NCBI GenBank assembly: GCA_937975915.1
Contig: CALJTY010000030.1
Span: 434,001-498,000 of the forward strand
DNA from: an uncultured Acidimicrobiaceae bacterium
GTDB lineage: Bacteria > Actinomycetota > Acidimicrobiia > Acidimicrobiales > RAAP-2
DNA: 64,000 nucleotides
Direction of reading: 5' to 3'
Both the position numbers and the translations under genes were made by a program. Each line of letters starts with the position of its first letter. Within the stretch, counting starts at the first letter, position 1. Of the stretch, positions 44,148 through 52,933 are shown piece after piece. A model generated the notes under the pieces. The model worked only from the letters and a program-made list of their open reading frames with translations. It ran no database searches and was not told the origin of the DNA.

Positions 44148-45176
44148 TTAGGAGTTAGCAAAGTCCGCCATGTGTCGTGCTGTGTCATGGGAAATATCAG
44201 GACAGGCGATTGGAAGAATCTCCGTACCGTGCATAGTCCCCAGGATCATGCGACCACGAGCCTGAACTCCTGCTTCGAGGAGAAGTCGATAGAACTCAAC
44301 GCCTTCGTCTCGTAGTGGGTCACACTCGTTGACGCTGATCACAGTTGGTGGAAATCCGGTCACATCCTCTACCGTTGCGAATGCAGGCCAAGCAATTGGA
44401 TTCATCGACTCAAACTCTTCGATTCCATAGCTGTGTATTCCTCGATTGTTGTGAATGTCGATAAAGATTCCATTATTTTCTGTCGTGGATGGGTAACGAG
44501 CATCTGGATATTTTCCGACAATGTATGGACACAATGCGTAGAGTCCTTTAACAAGCCCGAGGTTCCCCTCCTTCTTAAGCGCGAGCGCGGTTGCAAGAGT
44601 CAGGTTGCCGCCTCCGCTCTCACCAGCAATTGTTACTTTTTTCGCATCAATGTTCAGCGCATCTGCATTGGCCAATGTCCACTTAAAACCAGAGATGCAG
44701 TCATTCAGTCCGCCTGGGAAAGCAGCTACTTCTTTGACCTCAGAGGGGACAATTGAGTTTCTGAATTCGACCATCACCACTGCGACATTTTTCGCTGCAA
44801 TAATTTTTCCCCACGCACGGTAGTTGCCGTCAAACGCAGACAAAGATGCCATGCCACCACCATGGATGTAATAGATGCAGGCGAGCTTTTCGCTCGTGTC
44901 GGGACGAATGATTCGCAGCTTGATGGTGTTGCCATCCGGATCAGAAATAATGTCCTTCTCGGTAATGGTGAGACCTTTTGATGGAGCAAGATCTTCATTA
45001 TCAATGAAGTCTGTGACGGCTTTCATCCCTGCAACTTGAGCAATTGCGCTCTCCTGAGATGCCTCGTCAAGCATTTGCTGTCTGCTCGAGACGTCACCTG
45101 CAGAAAGATCCGGCAACATTGAAAGAACTGCTTTGACTCTTGGATCGAGTCTTCGGTCATTCATGAAATCAGCCAT
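44148..45176 (-). CDS. Alpha/beta hydrolase, hormone-sensitive lipase family
   Basis: A 342-residue esterase of the HSL (family IV) type. The oxyanion motif YIHGGGMAS, the nucleophile elbow GESGGG, the acid in NECDPLRDEG and the His in TMHGTE complete a catalytic triad. No signal peptide is visible, so it acts in the cytoplasm, probably on short acyl or carbamoyl esters. An AGGGGGG site precedes the ATG and a TACTAT hexamer (45200-45205, minus) may be its promoter. Substrate unknown. Confidence 0.85.
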   Translation of the reverse strand: MADFMNDRRLDPRVKAVLSMLPDLSAGDVSSRQQMLDEASQESAIAQVAGMKAVTDFIDNEDLAPSKGLTITEKDIISDPDGNTIKLRIIRPDTSEKLACIYYIHGGGMASLSAFDGNYRAWGKIIAAKNVAVVMVEFRNSIVPSEVKEVAAFPGGLNDCISGFKWTLANADALNIDAKKVTIAGESGGGNLTLATALALKKEGNLGLVKGLYALCPYIVGKYPDARYPSTTENNGIFIDIHNNRGIHSYGIEEFESMNPIAWPAFATVEDVTGFPPTVISVNECDPLRDEGVEFYRLLLEAGVQARGRMILGTMHGTEILPIACPDISHDTARHMADFANS

Positions 45177-45199
45177 TGGCCCCCCTTAGTGTTTTGTGA

Positions 45200-45205
45200 A
45201 TAGTA
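45200..45205 (-). promoter_or_regulatory. Possible -10 element of the esterase gene
   Basis: TACTAT on the minus strand, 23 bases before the ATG at 45176, with the AGGGGGG ribosome binding site in between. Confidence 0.35.
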
Positions 45206-45231
45206 ACCCGTGCTTGGACACAGGGCAAAGG

Positions 45232-46368
45232 TTAGGCCTGTGGATTTATGAGGAACTTTTCACCCGTTGCTTGACGTGCGTACTGTTGCATAATCTCAGG
45301 CCTGAGAGCATCTCGCAGTGAGATTTCTTGGGTGTAGTGACTGGCGAATGTTGTAGTGATTCCATCGGCCACACGTTGGCGAAGTCGAATGAGTCCCTCA
45401 AGTCCAATCTTTCCGAGGAATGGAGTTAGCAACCATCCACCCACACCCCAAGCGAATCCGAAGCTACGAGTTAGAACTGTTTCGCTGCGGTCAAGTCCAC
45501 CATAGATGTAGAGCTGCTTATAAGTAGTTGAACCGTAGCGACTGTATTCAGTTGCGTTCTTATTGGCAGCGATTTCAATTCCCGTCAATATCTGACTTCC
45601 GAGAGAGCCACCACCAGTTGCATCGAATGCAAGAGTTGCCGAGGTCTCAGTAAGCGCATCAATTAAATCAATCATAAACGTTGGTGAACTGGAGTCGCAC
45701 ACGTATTTCGCACCGATTGAGCGAAGGATGTCTACTTGCTTTTGTGATCGAACAATGTTCACGAGTGGAACCTGTTCCTCAATGCAGAGCTTTACGAGCA
45801 TTTGACCGAGGTTGGACGCAGCCGCGGTGTGAACAAGGGCCTTATGACCTTCCATGCGCATTGTTTCAACCATGCCCAGAGCAGTCATTGGATTAACGAA
45901 TGATGAGGCCCCCACTTTGGCTGGAGTGCCCTCTGGAAGTTCCAAGCAAAGCGATACGTCTACCTTGCGGTACTGGGAGTACATTTGACCACCCGCTGCC
46001 GAAACCATCTTTCCAAGAAGCGCCTGAGCTGCTGGAGACGAGCCAGCAGCAATAACTGTTCCAGCGCCTTCGTTGCCAACAGCCATTGATTCGCCGAGTC
46101 GCGCTGAGAGGGAACGAAGGAAGGTCGGGTCGATTGGTGCGCTGACAACGGGAAAACCATCGCGTTCACTTGCTTGCGCTTTAGAGACATCAGCTGCTGC
46201 CAATAGAAGTCCAAGGTCGGAAGGGTTGATTGGAGATGCCTCGACTCGAATAACTACGTCATTCTCGTTTGGTGCTGGTACTGGCACTTCTACCAGTGTG
46301 AGTTCGAGCGTTCCGCTCTCTGAAACCGTCGAACGAAGTTGCAACCCTGAAGTGGGTGTTGATGACAT
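45232..46368 (-). CDS. Zinc-free MDR oxidoreductase (quinone/enoyl reductase type)
   Basis: A 378-residue medium-chain dehydrogenase/reductase. INPSDLGLLL, VGNEGAGTVIAAG (where zinc enzymes have GHE), MTALGMVETM and the cofactor loop HTAAASNLGQML are visible, followed by VFDATGGG-like FDATGGGSLGSQ. The structural-zinc Cys cluster is missing, as in quinone reductases and MECR-type enoyl reductases. A GGGGG site precedes the ATG. It has a 43-base gap to oppF and may or may not be co-transcribed with it. Substrate unknown. Confidence 0.82.
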   Translation of the reverse strand: MSSTPTSGLQLRSTVSESGTLELTLVEVPVPAPNENDVVIRVEASPINPSDLGLLLAAADVSKAQASERDGFPVVSAPIDPTFLRSLSARLGESMAVGNEGAGTVIAAGSSPAAQALLGKMVSAAGGQMYSQYRKVDVSLCLELPEGTPAKVGASSFVNPMTALGMVETMRMEGHKALVHTAAASNLGQMLVKLCIEEQVPLVNIVRSQKQVDILRSIGAKYVCDSSSPTFMIDLIDALTETSATLAFDATGGGSLGSQILTGIEIAANKNATEYSRYGSTTYKQLYIYGGLDRSETVLTRSFGFAWGVGGWLLTPFLGKIGLEGLIRLRQRVADGITTTFASHYTQEISLRDALRPEIMQQYARQATGEKFLINPQA

Positions 46369-46411
46369 GATTCCCCCTGTTATTTAAAACGCTTAGGGGA
46401 GTTTAGAGTAC

Positions 46412-47383
46412 TTACTTACGAGTGATTGTAAGAGGGTAGTGACAGGCAACTTCATGACCTTCACCGACCATCTGAGGTAGTGGAACCTCATCAGCACACT
46501 TTTGAGTTGCGTTAGGGCAACGTGTACGGAAGCGACATCCACTCGGTGGGTTCATAGGGCTCGGTGGTTCTCCCGTAAGAACTTCATCGTGCTTGTCAGA
46601 GTCTGGGTCAGCTTCAAGAGCAGCACCGAGCAAGAACTTGGTGTACGGGTGAGCTGGAGAAGCGTACAACTGGTCAGATGGTCCGATTTCGCAGATCTTT
46701 CCCAGGTACATAACAGCAACTCGGTCACTGACGTTTTTCACAACCGCAAGGTCGTGTGCAATGAACAGAAGTGTTAATCCGTATTCTTTCTTCAAGTCTT
46801 CTAACAAGTTAAGAATCTGAGCCTGAACTGAAACGTCGAGCGCAGACACCATCTCGTCACAAATGAGAATCTTAGGACGCATTGCTAGTGAACGAGCGAT
46901 CGAAATGCGCTGACACTGCCCACCAGAGAACTGACGGGCATAACGATTTCCGTACACCTCAGGGTCAATTCCAACCTTGTTGAGAAGGTCAACGACAATG
47001 CTTTCGCGGTCAGGACGATTAGGTTCCCAACAGTCGAGTGGCTCTGCAACGATGTCCTTGATTCGACGTCGTGGGTTGAGGGAACTAATAGGGTCCTGGA
47101 AGATCATTTGCATGCTCGTGCGAGCCTTGCGAAGGACCTTCTTGCTCATTGTTGAGATGTTTACGCCATCAATTTCAACGGTTCCACTTGTTAACTCAAT
47201 AATGCGCATGAGGGCCTTACCGGTAGTTGACTTGCCGCAACCGGACTCTCCAACAATTCCGAGAGTTTCGCCCTCAAACACTTCGAAACTGACACCAGCA
47301 ACAGCGCTAACTGTCTTTGAGCCACTGCCAAAGTTAACTACGAGGTCTTCAACTTTTAATACTGGAGTTCTGTTTTCCATCAT
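46412..47383 (-). CDS. oppF: Oligopeptide ABC transporter ATP-binding protein, OppF-like
   Basis: One of the two ATPases of a peptide importer. The 323-residue protein has Walker A GESGCGKST, signature FSGGQCQRISIARSL, Walker B ILICDEMVSALD, the switch His in FIAHD and the C-terminal Cys-rich OppF/DppF region (CRFRTRCPNATQKC), which holds an Fe-S site in some relatives. It overlaps oppD by 4 bases and is last in oppBCDF. Confidence 0.92.
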   Translation of the reverse strand: MMENRTPVLKVEDLVVNFGSGSKTVSAVAGVSFEVFEGETLGIVGESGCGKSTTGKALMRIIELTSGTVEIDGVNISTMSKKVLRKARTSMQMIFQDPISSLNPRRRIKDIVAEPLDCWEPNRPDRESIVVDLLNKVGIDPEVYGNRYARQFSGGQCQRISIARSLAMRPKILICDEMVSALDVSVQAQILNLLEDLKKEYGLTLLFIAHDLAVVKNVSDRVAVMYLGKICEIGPSDQLYASPAHPYTKFLLGAALEADPDSDKHDEVLTGEPPSPMNPPSGCRFRTRCPNATQKCADEVPLPQMVGEGHEVACHYPLTITRK

Positions 47384-48372
47384 GCATCTCCGCGGCTAGA
47401 AGTAAGAGGATTCCAACAAGCAAACATGTGACCTTCGGTACCAGTTGCTTGTAGCTCTGGACGCTCGTTGTGACACTTGTCAGTTGCAAACTTGCATCGG
47501 GGAGCGAAAGCGCAACCTTTTTCCAAAGCGAGAAGGTTTGGTGGTCGACCAGCAATAGTCACCAGGCGAGTGTGTGATGGGTTTGAAACCTTAGGAGCAC
47601 TCTCTAGAAGCGCACGAGTGTAAGGCATGCGGTGATCCTTGAATACATCCTGGGTCGAGCCCATTTCAACGATTCGACCCGCGTACATAACAATGATTCG
47701 AGACGTACGCGTAGCCACAACACCTAGGTCGTGAGTAATGAGAATTACCGACATCTGCATCTTCTCTTTGAGTTCATCGAGCAGATTCAGAATCTGCGCT
47801 TGGATTGTTACGTCAAGACCGGTTGTTGGCTCATCTGCGAGAACCAACTTTGGGGAGCAGGCAAGTGCGGTCGCGATTACTACACGTTGGCGCATTCCAC
47901 CTGAAAGCTCTGAAGGGAAGGCTTCGTAACGCTCTTCTGGCGAAGGGATACCGACCAATTCGAGTAGTTCAATTGCTCGCTTCTTGGCGTCTTCTTTAGA
48001 CATGCCAAGCAATATTCGTAGAGTTTCGTCAACTTGCTTACCAATTCGCATCACCGGGTTCAGTGAGGTCATTGGGTCCTGAAAGATCATTGAAACTTCG
48101 GTACCCCAGATTTTGCGCTTGTCTTCTTCTGAGGTTCCAACAACCTCTGATCCGTTGATCTTTACTGAACCGGTGACAGTGGCGTTTTTGATTGCTTGAA
48201 GACCCATGATGGTTCTGGCCAAAACGGTTTTTCCAGAGCCAGATTCCCCCACGATCCCTAGAGTCTCGTTCTGACCAAGAGTGAACGAAATGCCATCAAC
48301 GGCAGGCAGTTCACCACCCGCAGTTGCGAATGTGGTGTGGAGATCTTTAACGACAAGAAGTTCGTTGCTCAT
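47380..48372 (-). CDS. oppD: Oligopeptide ABC transporter ATP-binding protein, OppD-like
   Basis: The partner ATPase of OppF. The 330-residue protein has Walker A GESGSGKTV, signature LSGGMRQRVVIATAL, Walker B LVLADEPTTGLD and the C-terminal Cys motif (CAFAPRCKFATDKC). It overlaps oppC and oppF by 4 bases on each side. Confidence 0.92.
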   Translation of the reverse strand: MSNELLVVKDLHTTFATAGGELPAVDGISFTLGQNETLGIVGESGSGKTVLARTIMGLQAIKNATVTGSVKINGSEVVGTSEEDKRKIWGTEVSMIFQDPMTSLNPVMRIGKQVDETLRILLGMSKEDAKKRAIELLELVGIPSPEERYEAFPSELSGGMRQRVVIATALACSPKLVLADEPTTGLDVTIQAQILNLLDELKEKMQMSVILITHDLGVVATRTSRIIVMYAGRIVEMGSTQDVFKDHRMPYTRALLESAPKVSNPSHTRLVTIAGRPPNLLALEKGCAFAPRCKFATDKCHNERPELQATGTEGHMFACWNPLTSSRGDA

Positions 48373-49271
48373 ATCTTTACCTCAGCTACATCGAAGTGGT
48401 TACGAAGGCGGTCACCAATGAAGTTCAGCGACAGGATGAATAGCACTAGTGCTATCGATGGGAAAATTACGAGCCATGGGTTGACGTCAAGCACTGTGCG
48501 AGCTTCGTTGATCATGTTTCCCCATGACGGAGTAGGTGGATTAATTGAAAGTCCCAGAAACGCGAGTGCTCCTTCAAGCGCCACAACTTGTGCGATTCCA
48601 ATCAGGAGGAATGAAACAAGAATTGGTGTGATGTTTGGAAGGATTTCACGAATCAGGATTCGACGGTCAGTAGCACCTTGAACTTTGGCAGCAGTGACGT
48701 ATTCACGTCCAGCAACCGCAAGTGACGCTGTTCTGATTACTCGGTAGACAAGAGGAATAGAGAAGATTCCTACAACAATGATCACCTTTGCAAGGTTGCG
48801 AGGCACCCAGAAGGAAAGTACTGAGATTGTCGCGATGATGGCGGGGAACGCCAAGAATGAATACATCACTGTGGTCAAAATCTTGTCGAAACGACCTCTG
48901 CGTAGCGAAGCCAGCATCGAAGTTGGAACACCAACGAGGAATGCAATTGACATTGCCCCGAAACTTACGAAGATAGAAACTCGTGAACCAAAGATGATTC
49001 GAGAAAGGATGTCTCGACCAAGGTCGTCTGTTCCAAGCAAGTGGTGAAGTCCAGGACCTGAGTTCACTGCATCATAGTTTTGGTATAGCGGGTCGATCAA
49101 TGGCAAGAAGCTCGCGAACACTGCCAAAAGAACATTGAGAATGATCCAACCAACGCAGACCCAGAACAAGATGCCAAGCGGCTTCTTCTTCTCGGGCTTC
49201 ATCATTGCGTTGTTCGACGCATCTCGACCTAGCTTCAGCAGGATTTTGTTGAATCGAGGTTGCTTAGTCAC
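48369..49271 (-). CDS. oppC: Oligopeptide ABC transporter permease, OppC-like
   Basis: A 300-residue permease with one N-terminal membrane segment and the five-segment BPD domain. The coupling motif EYVTAAKVQGATDRRILIREILPN is clear. GTG 49271 follows AAGGA by about 6 bases and overlaps the oppB stop by 8 bases; an earlier TTG at 49289 is less likely. The motif HHLLGTDDLGRDILSR is typical of DppC/OppC. Confidence 0.92.
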   Translation of the reverse strand: MTKQPRFNKILLKLGRDASNNAMMKPEKKKPLGILFWVCVGWIILNVLLAVFASFLPLIDPLYQNYDAVNSGPGLHHLLGTDDLGRDILSRIIFGSRVSIFVSFGAMSIAFLVGVPTSMLASLRRGRFDKILTTVMYSFLAFPAIIATISVLSFWVPRNLAKVIIVVGIFSIPLVYRVIRTASLAVAGREYVTAAKVQGATDRRILIREILPNITPILVSFLLIGIAQVVALEGALAFLGLSINPPTPSWGNMINEARTVLDVNPWLVIFPSIALVLFILSLNFIGDRLRNHFDVAEVKI

Positions 49272-50214
49272 GTGAAATCCTTGGGTCAACGAAGAAAATT
49301 ATGAAGTCGAATAAGAAGTTAACAAGCACCACTGAACCTGAAACAAAGAGAACTACTCCCTGAACGAGCAAATAGTCAGAGGTGTTGATTGCTCCGACGA
49401 GGATGAATCCGATTCCTGGAATGGCGAGCAAGAACTGAACAATGAATCCACTGGCTAGTAGACCACCAATGTTTACTCCGGCACTACCAAGCAACGAAAC
49501 TGATGCAGGACGGAAAGCGTGTCTCCACATAATTCGACGTTGGCTGATTCCCTTTGATCGAGCCATGGTGATGAATTCTTCCTGAAGAACTCCAGTGAGA
49601 TCACTACGGAGAACTCGGAAGTACAAAACAAAGCTTCCTACGGCAAGAGTTATTGAAGGAAGTAGAAGACTTGAAAGATTCTGGAATGGATTCTCCATGA
49701 ACGGAACATACGTTGATGGCCCAGTATTTGGTACCCCCAATTTCACGGAAACAATGAGCACTAGTAGAACAATGACAATGAAGCCTGGAACCGAAAGCAG
49801 AATGAAGCTACCGGCACTAAGAAGGCGGTCAAGCGTGCTGTCTGGTCGTCTGGCTGAACGCATGGCGAGTGGAATTGCAGCACCAAAAGCAATGATTTGA
49901 CTAATGACAATCATCTCAAGGTCAATTGGAATTGCGCGCAGGATTGTCTTCAACACTGGTTGGTGCGAAATGAATGACGTTCCCAGGTTTCCGTGGAATA
50001 CGTGACCAATCCATGTGAAGTACTGGAGATAAATCGGTTGGTTCAATCCAAGTTGCGCATCCAGAACTGCCTTCGTGACCGGGTTGTAGTTGAATCCCAG
50101 AATAAGGAATGCCGGGTCACCCGGAAGAAGATGAATTAAGTAGAAACTACCGATCGACACGACAAAGAGAATCGCTATCAGCGTCACTAATCGTTGAAGT
50201 AAATAACGTCCCAC
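49264..50214 (-). CDS. oppB: Oligopeptide ABC transporter permease, OppB-like
   Basis: A 316-residue permease. It starts VGRYLLQRLVTLIAILFVV and has HLLPGDPA, six membrane segments and the EEFITMARSKGISQRRIMWRHAFRP coupling loop. GTG 50214 lies just after GAGGGGGG; a TTG at 50241 would include the ribosome binding site. It heads the oppBCDF operon. No solute-binding protein gene is attached to the operon. A TTGACA at about 50260 (minus) may be part of its promoter, but the spacing to TATTGT is long. Confidence 0.9.
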   Translation of the reverse strand: MGRYLLQRLVTLIAILFVVSIGSFYLIHLLPGDPAFLILGFNYNPVTKAVLDAQLGLNQPIYLQYFTWIGHVFHGNLGTSFISHQPVLKTILRAIPIDLEMIVISQIIAFGAAIPLAMRSARRPDSTLDRLLSAGSFILLSVPGFIVIVLLVLIVSVKLGVPNTGPSTYVPFMENPFQNLSSLLLPSITLAVGSFVLYFRVLRSDLTGVLQEEFITMARSKGISQRRIMWRHAFRPASVSLLGSAGVNIGGLLASGFIVQFLLAIPGIGFILVGAINTSDYLLVQGVVLFVSGSVVLVNFLFDFIIFFVDPRISRD

Positions 50215-50297
50215 GTCCCCCCTCAGGTACTTGGGAAACAATAGCCAAACTTTTACTGCACAAATGTCAAGTTGGCCTTAACTTCAATAATTCTTAG

Positions 50298-50303
50298 TAC
50301 CGT
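50298..50303 (+). promoter_or_regulatory. -10 element of coaE, leaderless type
   Basis: TACCGT is followed by 6 bases and the ATG at 50310. The intervening GGAGAA could also act as a ribosome binding site if transcription starts further upstream. Confidence 0.45.
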
Positions 50304-50309
50304 GGAGAA

Positions 50310-50906
50310 ATGAGAAGAATCGCAATCGCAGGTGGGATTGGCGCTGGTAAGTCCCTGGCGTGTGATTTTCTTATTAATAAGGGTTTTAGCGTTATTGACT
50401 CAGATGACGTTGCTCACCAGATTGTGGAGCCTGGAAAGCCGGCCTGGCAAGCAATTCGTGATGCCTTTGGCGATTCAGTTTTGAAATCTGACCAAACAAT
50501 CGACAGAGAATTTTTGGCCAAGATCATTTTCTCCAACGATTCAGCTCGAAATCGACTCAATTCAATTACGCACCCGGCAATAGGTATAGAAGTACTTCGT
50601 CAAATCGAAGCCTGCACAGCTCCAGCCGTCTTCATTGCTCTCCCTCTCTACCGAGTCGAACACCGCCAGATCTTTTCCCTTGATAGTGCTTGGGCAGTTT
50701 TGGTTTCTCCTGAAATAGCCAAGAAGCGCCTCGTTGACCATCGGGGCTTTAGTGAGAATGATGCCCAGGCACGTATCGACACCCAGGTGTCGAATGAAGT
50801 TCGCTCATCGATTGTTGACAAGGTCATTTGGAACGAAGGAACTCCAGAGGATTTGGAACAGAGTTTGAACGAGGCACTCGTGAGTGAGGGTTTACTGAGT
50901 GGATAA
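50310..50906 (+). CDS. coaE: Dephospho-CoA kinase
   Basis: Final step of coenzyme A synthesis. The 198-residue P-loop kinase has AGGIGAGKSLACDFL (Walker A at 8-15), VIDSDDVAHQIVEPG for substrate binding, the NRLNSITHP motif and a lid region. It lacks the long C-terminal extension of the mycobacterial protein. It overlaps uvrB by 8 bases. Confidence 0.94.
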   Translation: MRRIAIAGGIGAGKSLACDFLINKGFSVIDSDDVAHQIVEPGKPAWQAIRDAFGDSVLKSDQTIDREFLAKIIFSNDSARNRLNSITHPAIGIEVLRQIEACTAPAVFIALPLYRVEHRQIFSLDSAWAVLVSPEIAKKRLVDHRGFSENDAQARIDTQVSNEVRSSIVDKVIWNEGTPEDLEQSLNEALVSEGLLSG

Positions 50907-52917
50907 GTTCCTCGTTGAGTCACCTTTTCAGCCCTCGGGTGATCAGCCAACTGCAATTGCAACACTGTCGTCTGGCATCAATGACGGCCTTCGCTATCAG
51001 ACCCTCGAGGGAATTACCGGCAGTGGCAAGACAGCGACAATTGCCTGGTTGGTGGAGCAGGTCCAGCGGCCAACACTGATCCTGGAACCAAATAAGTCAC
51101 TAGCGGCCCAGTTGGCCTCAGAGCTTAAAGAGATGTTGCCTCAAAATAGGGTTGAATTTTTTGTTTCGTATTACGACTACTACCAACCCGAGGCGTACAT
51201 TCCTCGAACGGACACGTTTATCGAAAAGGACAGTTCGATTAACGAAGAAATTGATCGTTTACGTCACGCAGCCACTTCTTCTCTTCTAACTCATCGCGAC
51301 ACGATTGTTGTTGCTTCAGTCTCATGTATCTATGGCCTCGGTTCTCCAGTGGAATATCGGGCAAGAATGCTGCTCATTGAAGTCGGTATGAAATTCGATC
51401 AAAGAGAGTTGCTTCGACGACTGGTCGAGATGCAGTACAACCGAAATGAGCTTGTTCTAGAGCGTGGGCTTTTTCGCATGAAGGGCGACACCCTCGAAAT
51501 TCAACCTGCCTACAGCAACGAAGCAGTTCGAATCTCTTTCTTTGACGACGAAGTTGAAGAGATCACTTTCTTTAATCCGGTGACCCAGGAGCAGCGCGTG
51601 AAGGTGAAGGAATTCACTTTGTTTTCTGCTTCGCACTACGCCACAAGTTCAGAAACTCTGAATAACGCTTGTCGAACAATTGAAGAAGAATTGCAAGTTC
51701 AATTGGCAAAGTTCGAAAAAGAGGGAAAGCTCCTCGAGATGCAGCGGCTTCGCTCGCGAACTGAACATGACCTGGAAATGATGGAGCAGACGGGCATCTG
51801 TGCGGGCATCGAAAATTACTCGGCACACCTGGACGGAAGAAAGCCAGGAGAGCGCCCCTACACGTTGCTTGACTATTTCCCTGAAGACATGCTTGTAGTG
51901 ATTGACGAATCGCACGTCGCTGTGCCACAAATTCGCGGGCAATATGCGGGTGACCGATCGCGAAAAGAAACCCTCGTTGAACACGGCTTCAGACTCCCGA
52001 GCGCCATGGACAACCGTCCCCTCACGTTCGATGAGTTCATGAACATCGTTCCTCAGATGGTTTTCGTCTCGGCAACGCCCGGACCGTATGAAATTGAGCA
52101 CAGCGATCAAATTGCCGATCAAGTAATTCGACCAACTGGATTGTTGGATCCGACAATCACCGTCATGCCAACGAAAAATCAGATTGACGATCTTCGTTCG
52201 CGTCTCGATGCAGTAGTCGCACGTAATGAACGCGCACTCATCACCACGCTCACAAAGCGCATGTCAGAAGATCTGACTAATTTTCTTACCAAAGCTGGTT
52301 ATCGCGTTCAGTATTTGCACAGCGACATTGACACGATTCAGAGAATCGAAATTCTCCGGTCACTTCGACTCGGTGAATTTGACATCTTGATTGGGATCAA
52401 CTTGCTTCGAGAGGGACTTGACCTTCCTGAAGTTTCACTCGTCGCAATCCTTGACGCAGATAAAGAAGGCTTCCTCCGCTCTAGAAGTGCTCTCATTCAG
52501 ACAATAGGTAGAGCTGCTCGAAATGCCAATGGAGAAGCGATACTTTACGCCGACCGCATTACTGATTCGATGCGTAGCGCCATTACGACTACGGAACGCC
52601 GTCGAATCGCACAGATTGCTTACAACGAAGAGCGCGGCATCACACCTCAAACGGTTACGAAAAATGTTGCAGACATTCTGGGAAGACTTCGCAGTGAATC
52701 CGCTCCGGAGCCGAAGAATAAGTCCCATGGTGTCTCTTCGCTCGAAGGTAATCTTCCTGACGATTACAACCTCGAGATCGCCAGAGTTGAAGAAGCGATG
52801 CTTCAGGCAGCCAAGGATCTGCGCTTTGAAGAAGCTGCTTCGCTCCGTGACTATTTGGTGACACTTCAGCGCCAAGGCATCGCTGGAAGCCCTGACGTCA
52901 CCTCAGAAGACTTTTAG
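50899..52917 (+). CDS. uvrB: Excinuclease ABC subunit B
   Basis: Damage-verifying helicase-like subunit of nucleotide excision repair. The 672-residue protein has Walker A GITGSGKT near 39-46, the beta-hairpin region with YYDYYQPEAYIP, Walker B VIDESHVAVPQ, helicase motifs V and VI (GINLLREGLDLPEVSLV, QTIGRAARN) and a C-terminal UVR domain (about 620-655) that contacts UvrC. GTG start, coupled to coaE. Confidence 0.97.
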   Translation: MDKFLVESPFQPSGDQPTAIATLSSGINDGLRYQTLEGITGSGKTATIAWLVEQVQRPTLILEPNKSLAAQLASELKEMLPQNRVEFFVSYYDYYQPEAYIPRTDTFIEKDSSINEEIDRLRHAATSSLLTHRDTIVVASVSCIYGLGSPVEYRARMLLIEVGMKFDQRELLRRLVEMQYNRNELVLERGLFRMKGDTLEIQPAYSNEAVRISFFDDEVEEITFFNPVTQEQRVKVKEFTLFSASHYATSSETLNNACRTIEEELQVQLAKFEKEGKLLEMQRLRSRTEHDLEMMEQTGICAGIENYSAHLDGRKPGERPYTLLDYFPEDMLVVIDESHVAVPQIRGQYAGDRSRKETLVEHGFRLPSAMDNRPLTFDEFMNIVPQMVFVSATPGPYEIEHSDQIADQVIRPTGLLDPTITVMPTKNQIDDLRSRLDAVVARNERALITTLTKRMSEDLTNFLTKAGYRVQYLHSDIDTIQRIEILRSLRLGEFDILIGINLLREGLDLPEVSLVAILDADKEGFLRSRSALIQTIGRAARNANGEAILYADRITDSMRSAITTTERRRIAQIAYNEERGITPQTVTKNVADILGRLRSESAPEPKNKSHGVSSLEGNLPDDYNLEIARVEEAMLQAAKDLRFEEAASLRDYLVTLQRQGIAGSPDVTSEDF

Positions 52918-52921
52918 CCAT

Positions 52922-52927
52922 TAGATT
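52922..52927 (+). promoter_or_regulatory. -10 element of uvrA, leaderless type
   Basis: TAGATT is followed by exactly 6 bases and the ATG at 52934, in the 16-base gap after uvrB. No LexA-like box was seen here. Confidence 0.5.
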
Positions 52928-52933
52928 TTCGCT

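Noticed and set aside
44148..50214. The minus-strand block as a genomic island or mobile element.
   Set aside because: No integrase, transposase, flanking repeats or adjacent tRNA, and codon use looks like the flanks. Kept only as a synteny break.
50235..50265. TTGACA with TATTGT as the oppB promoter.
   Set aside because: The spacing of 21 bases is too long for a standard promoter, so it was not annotated as a feature.
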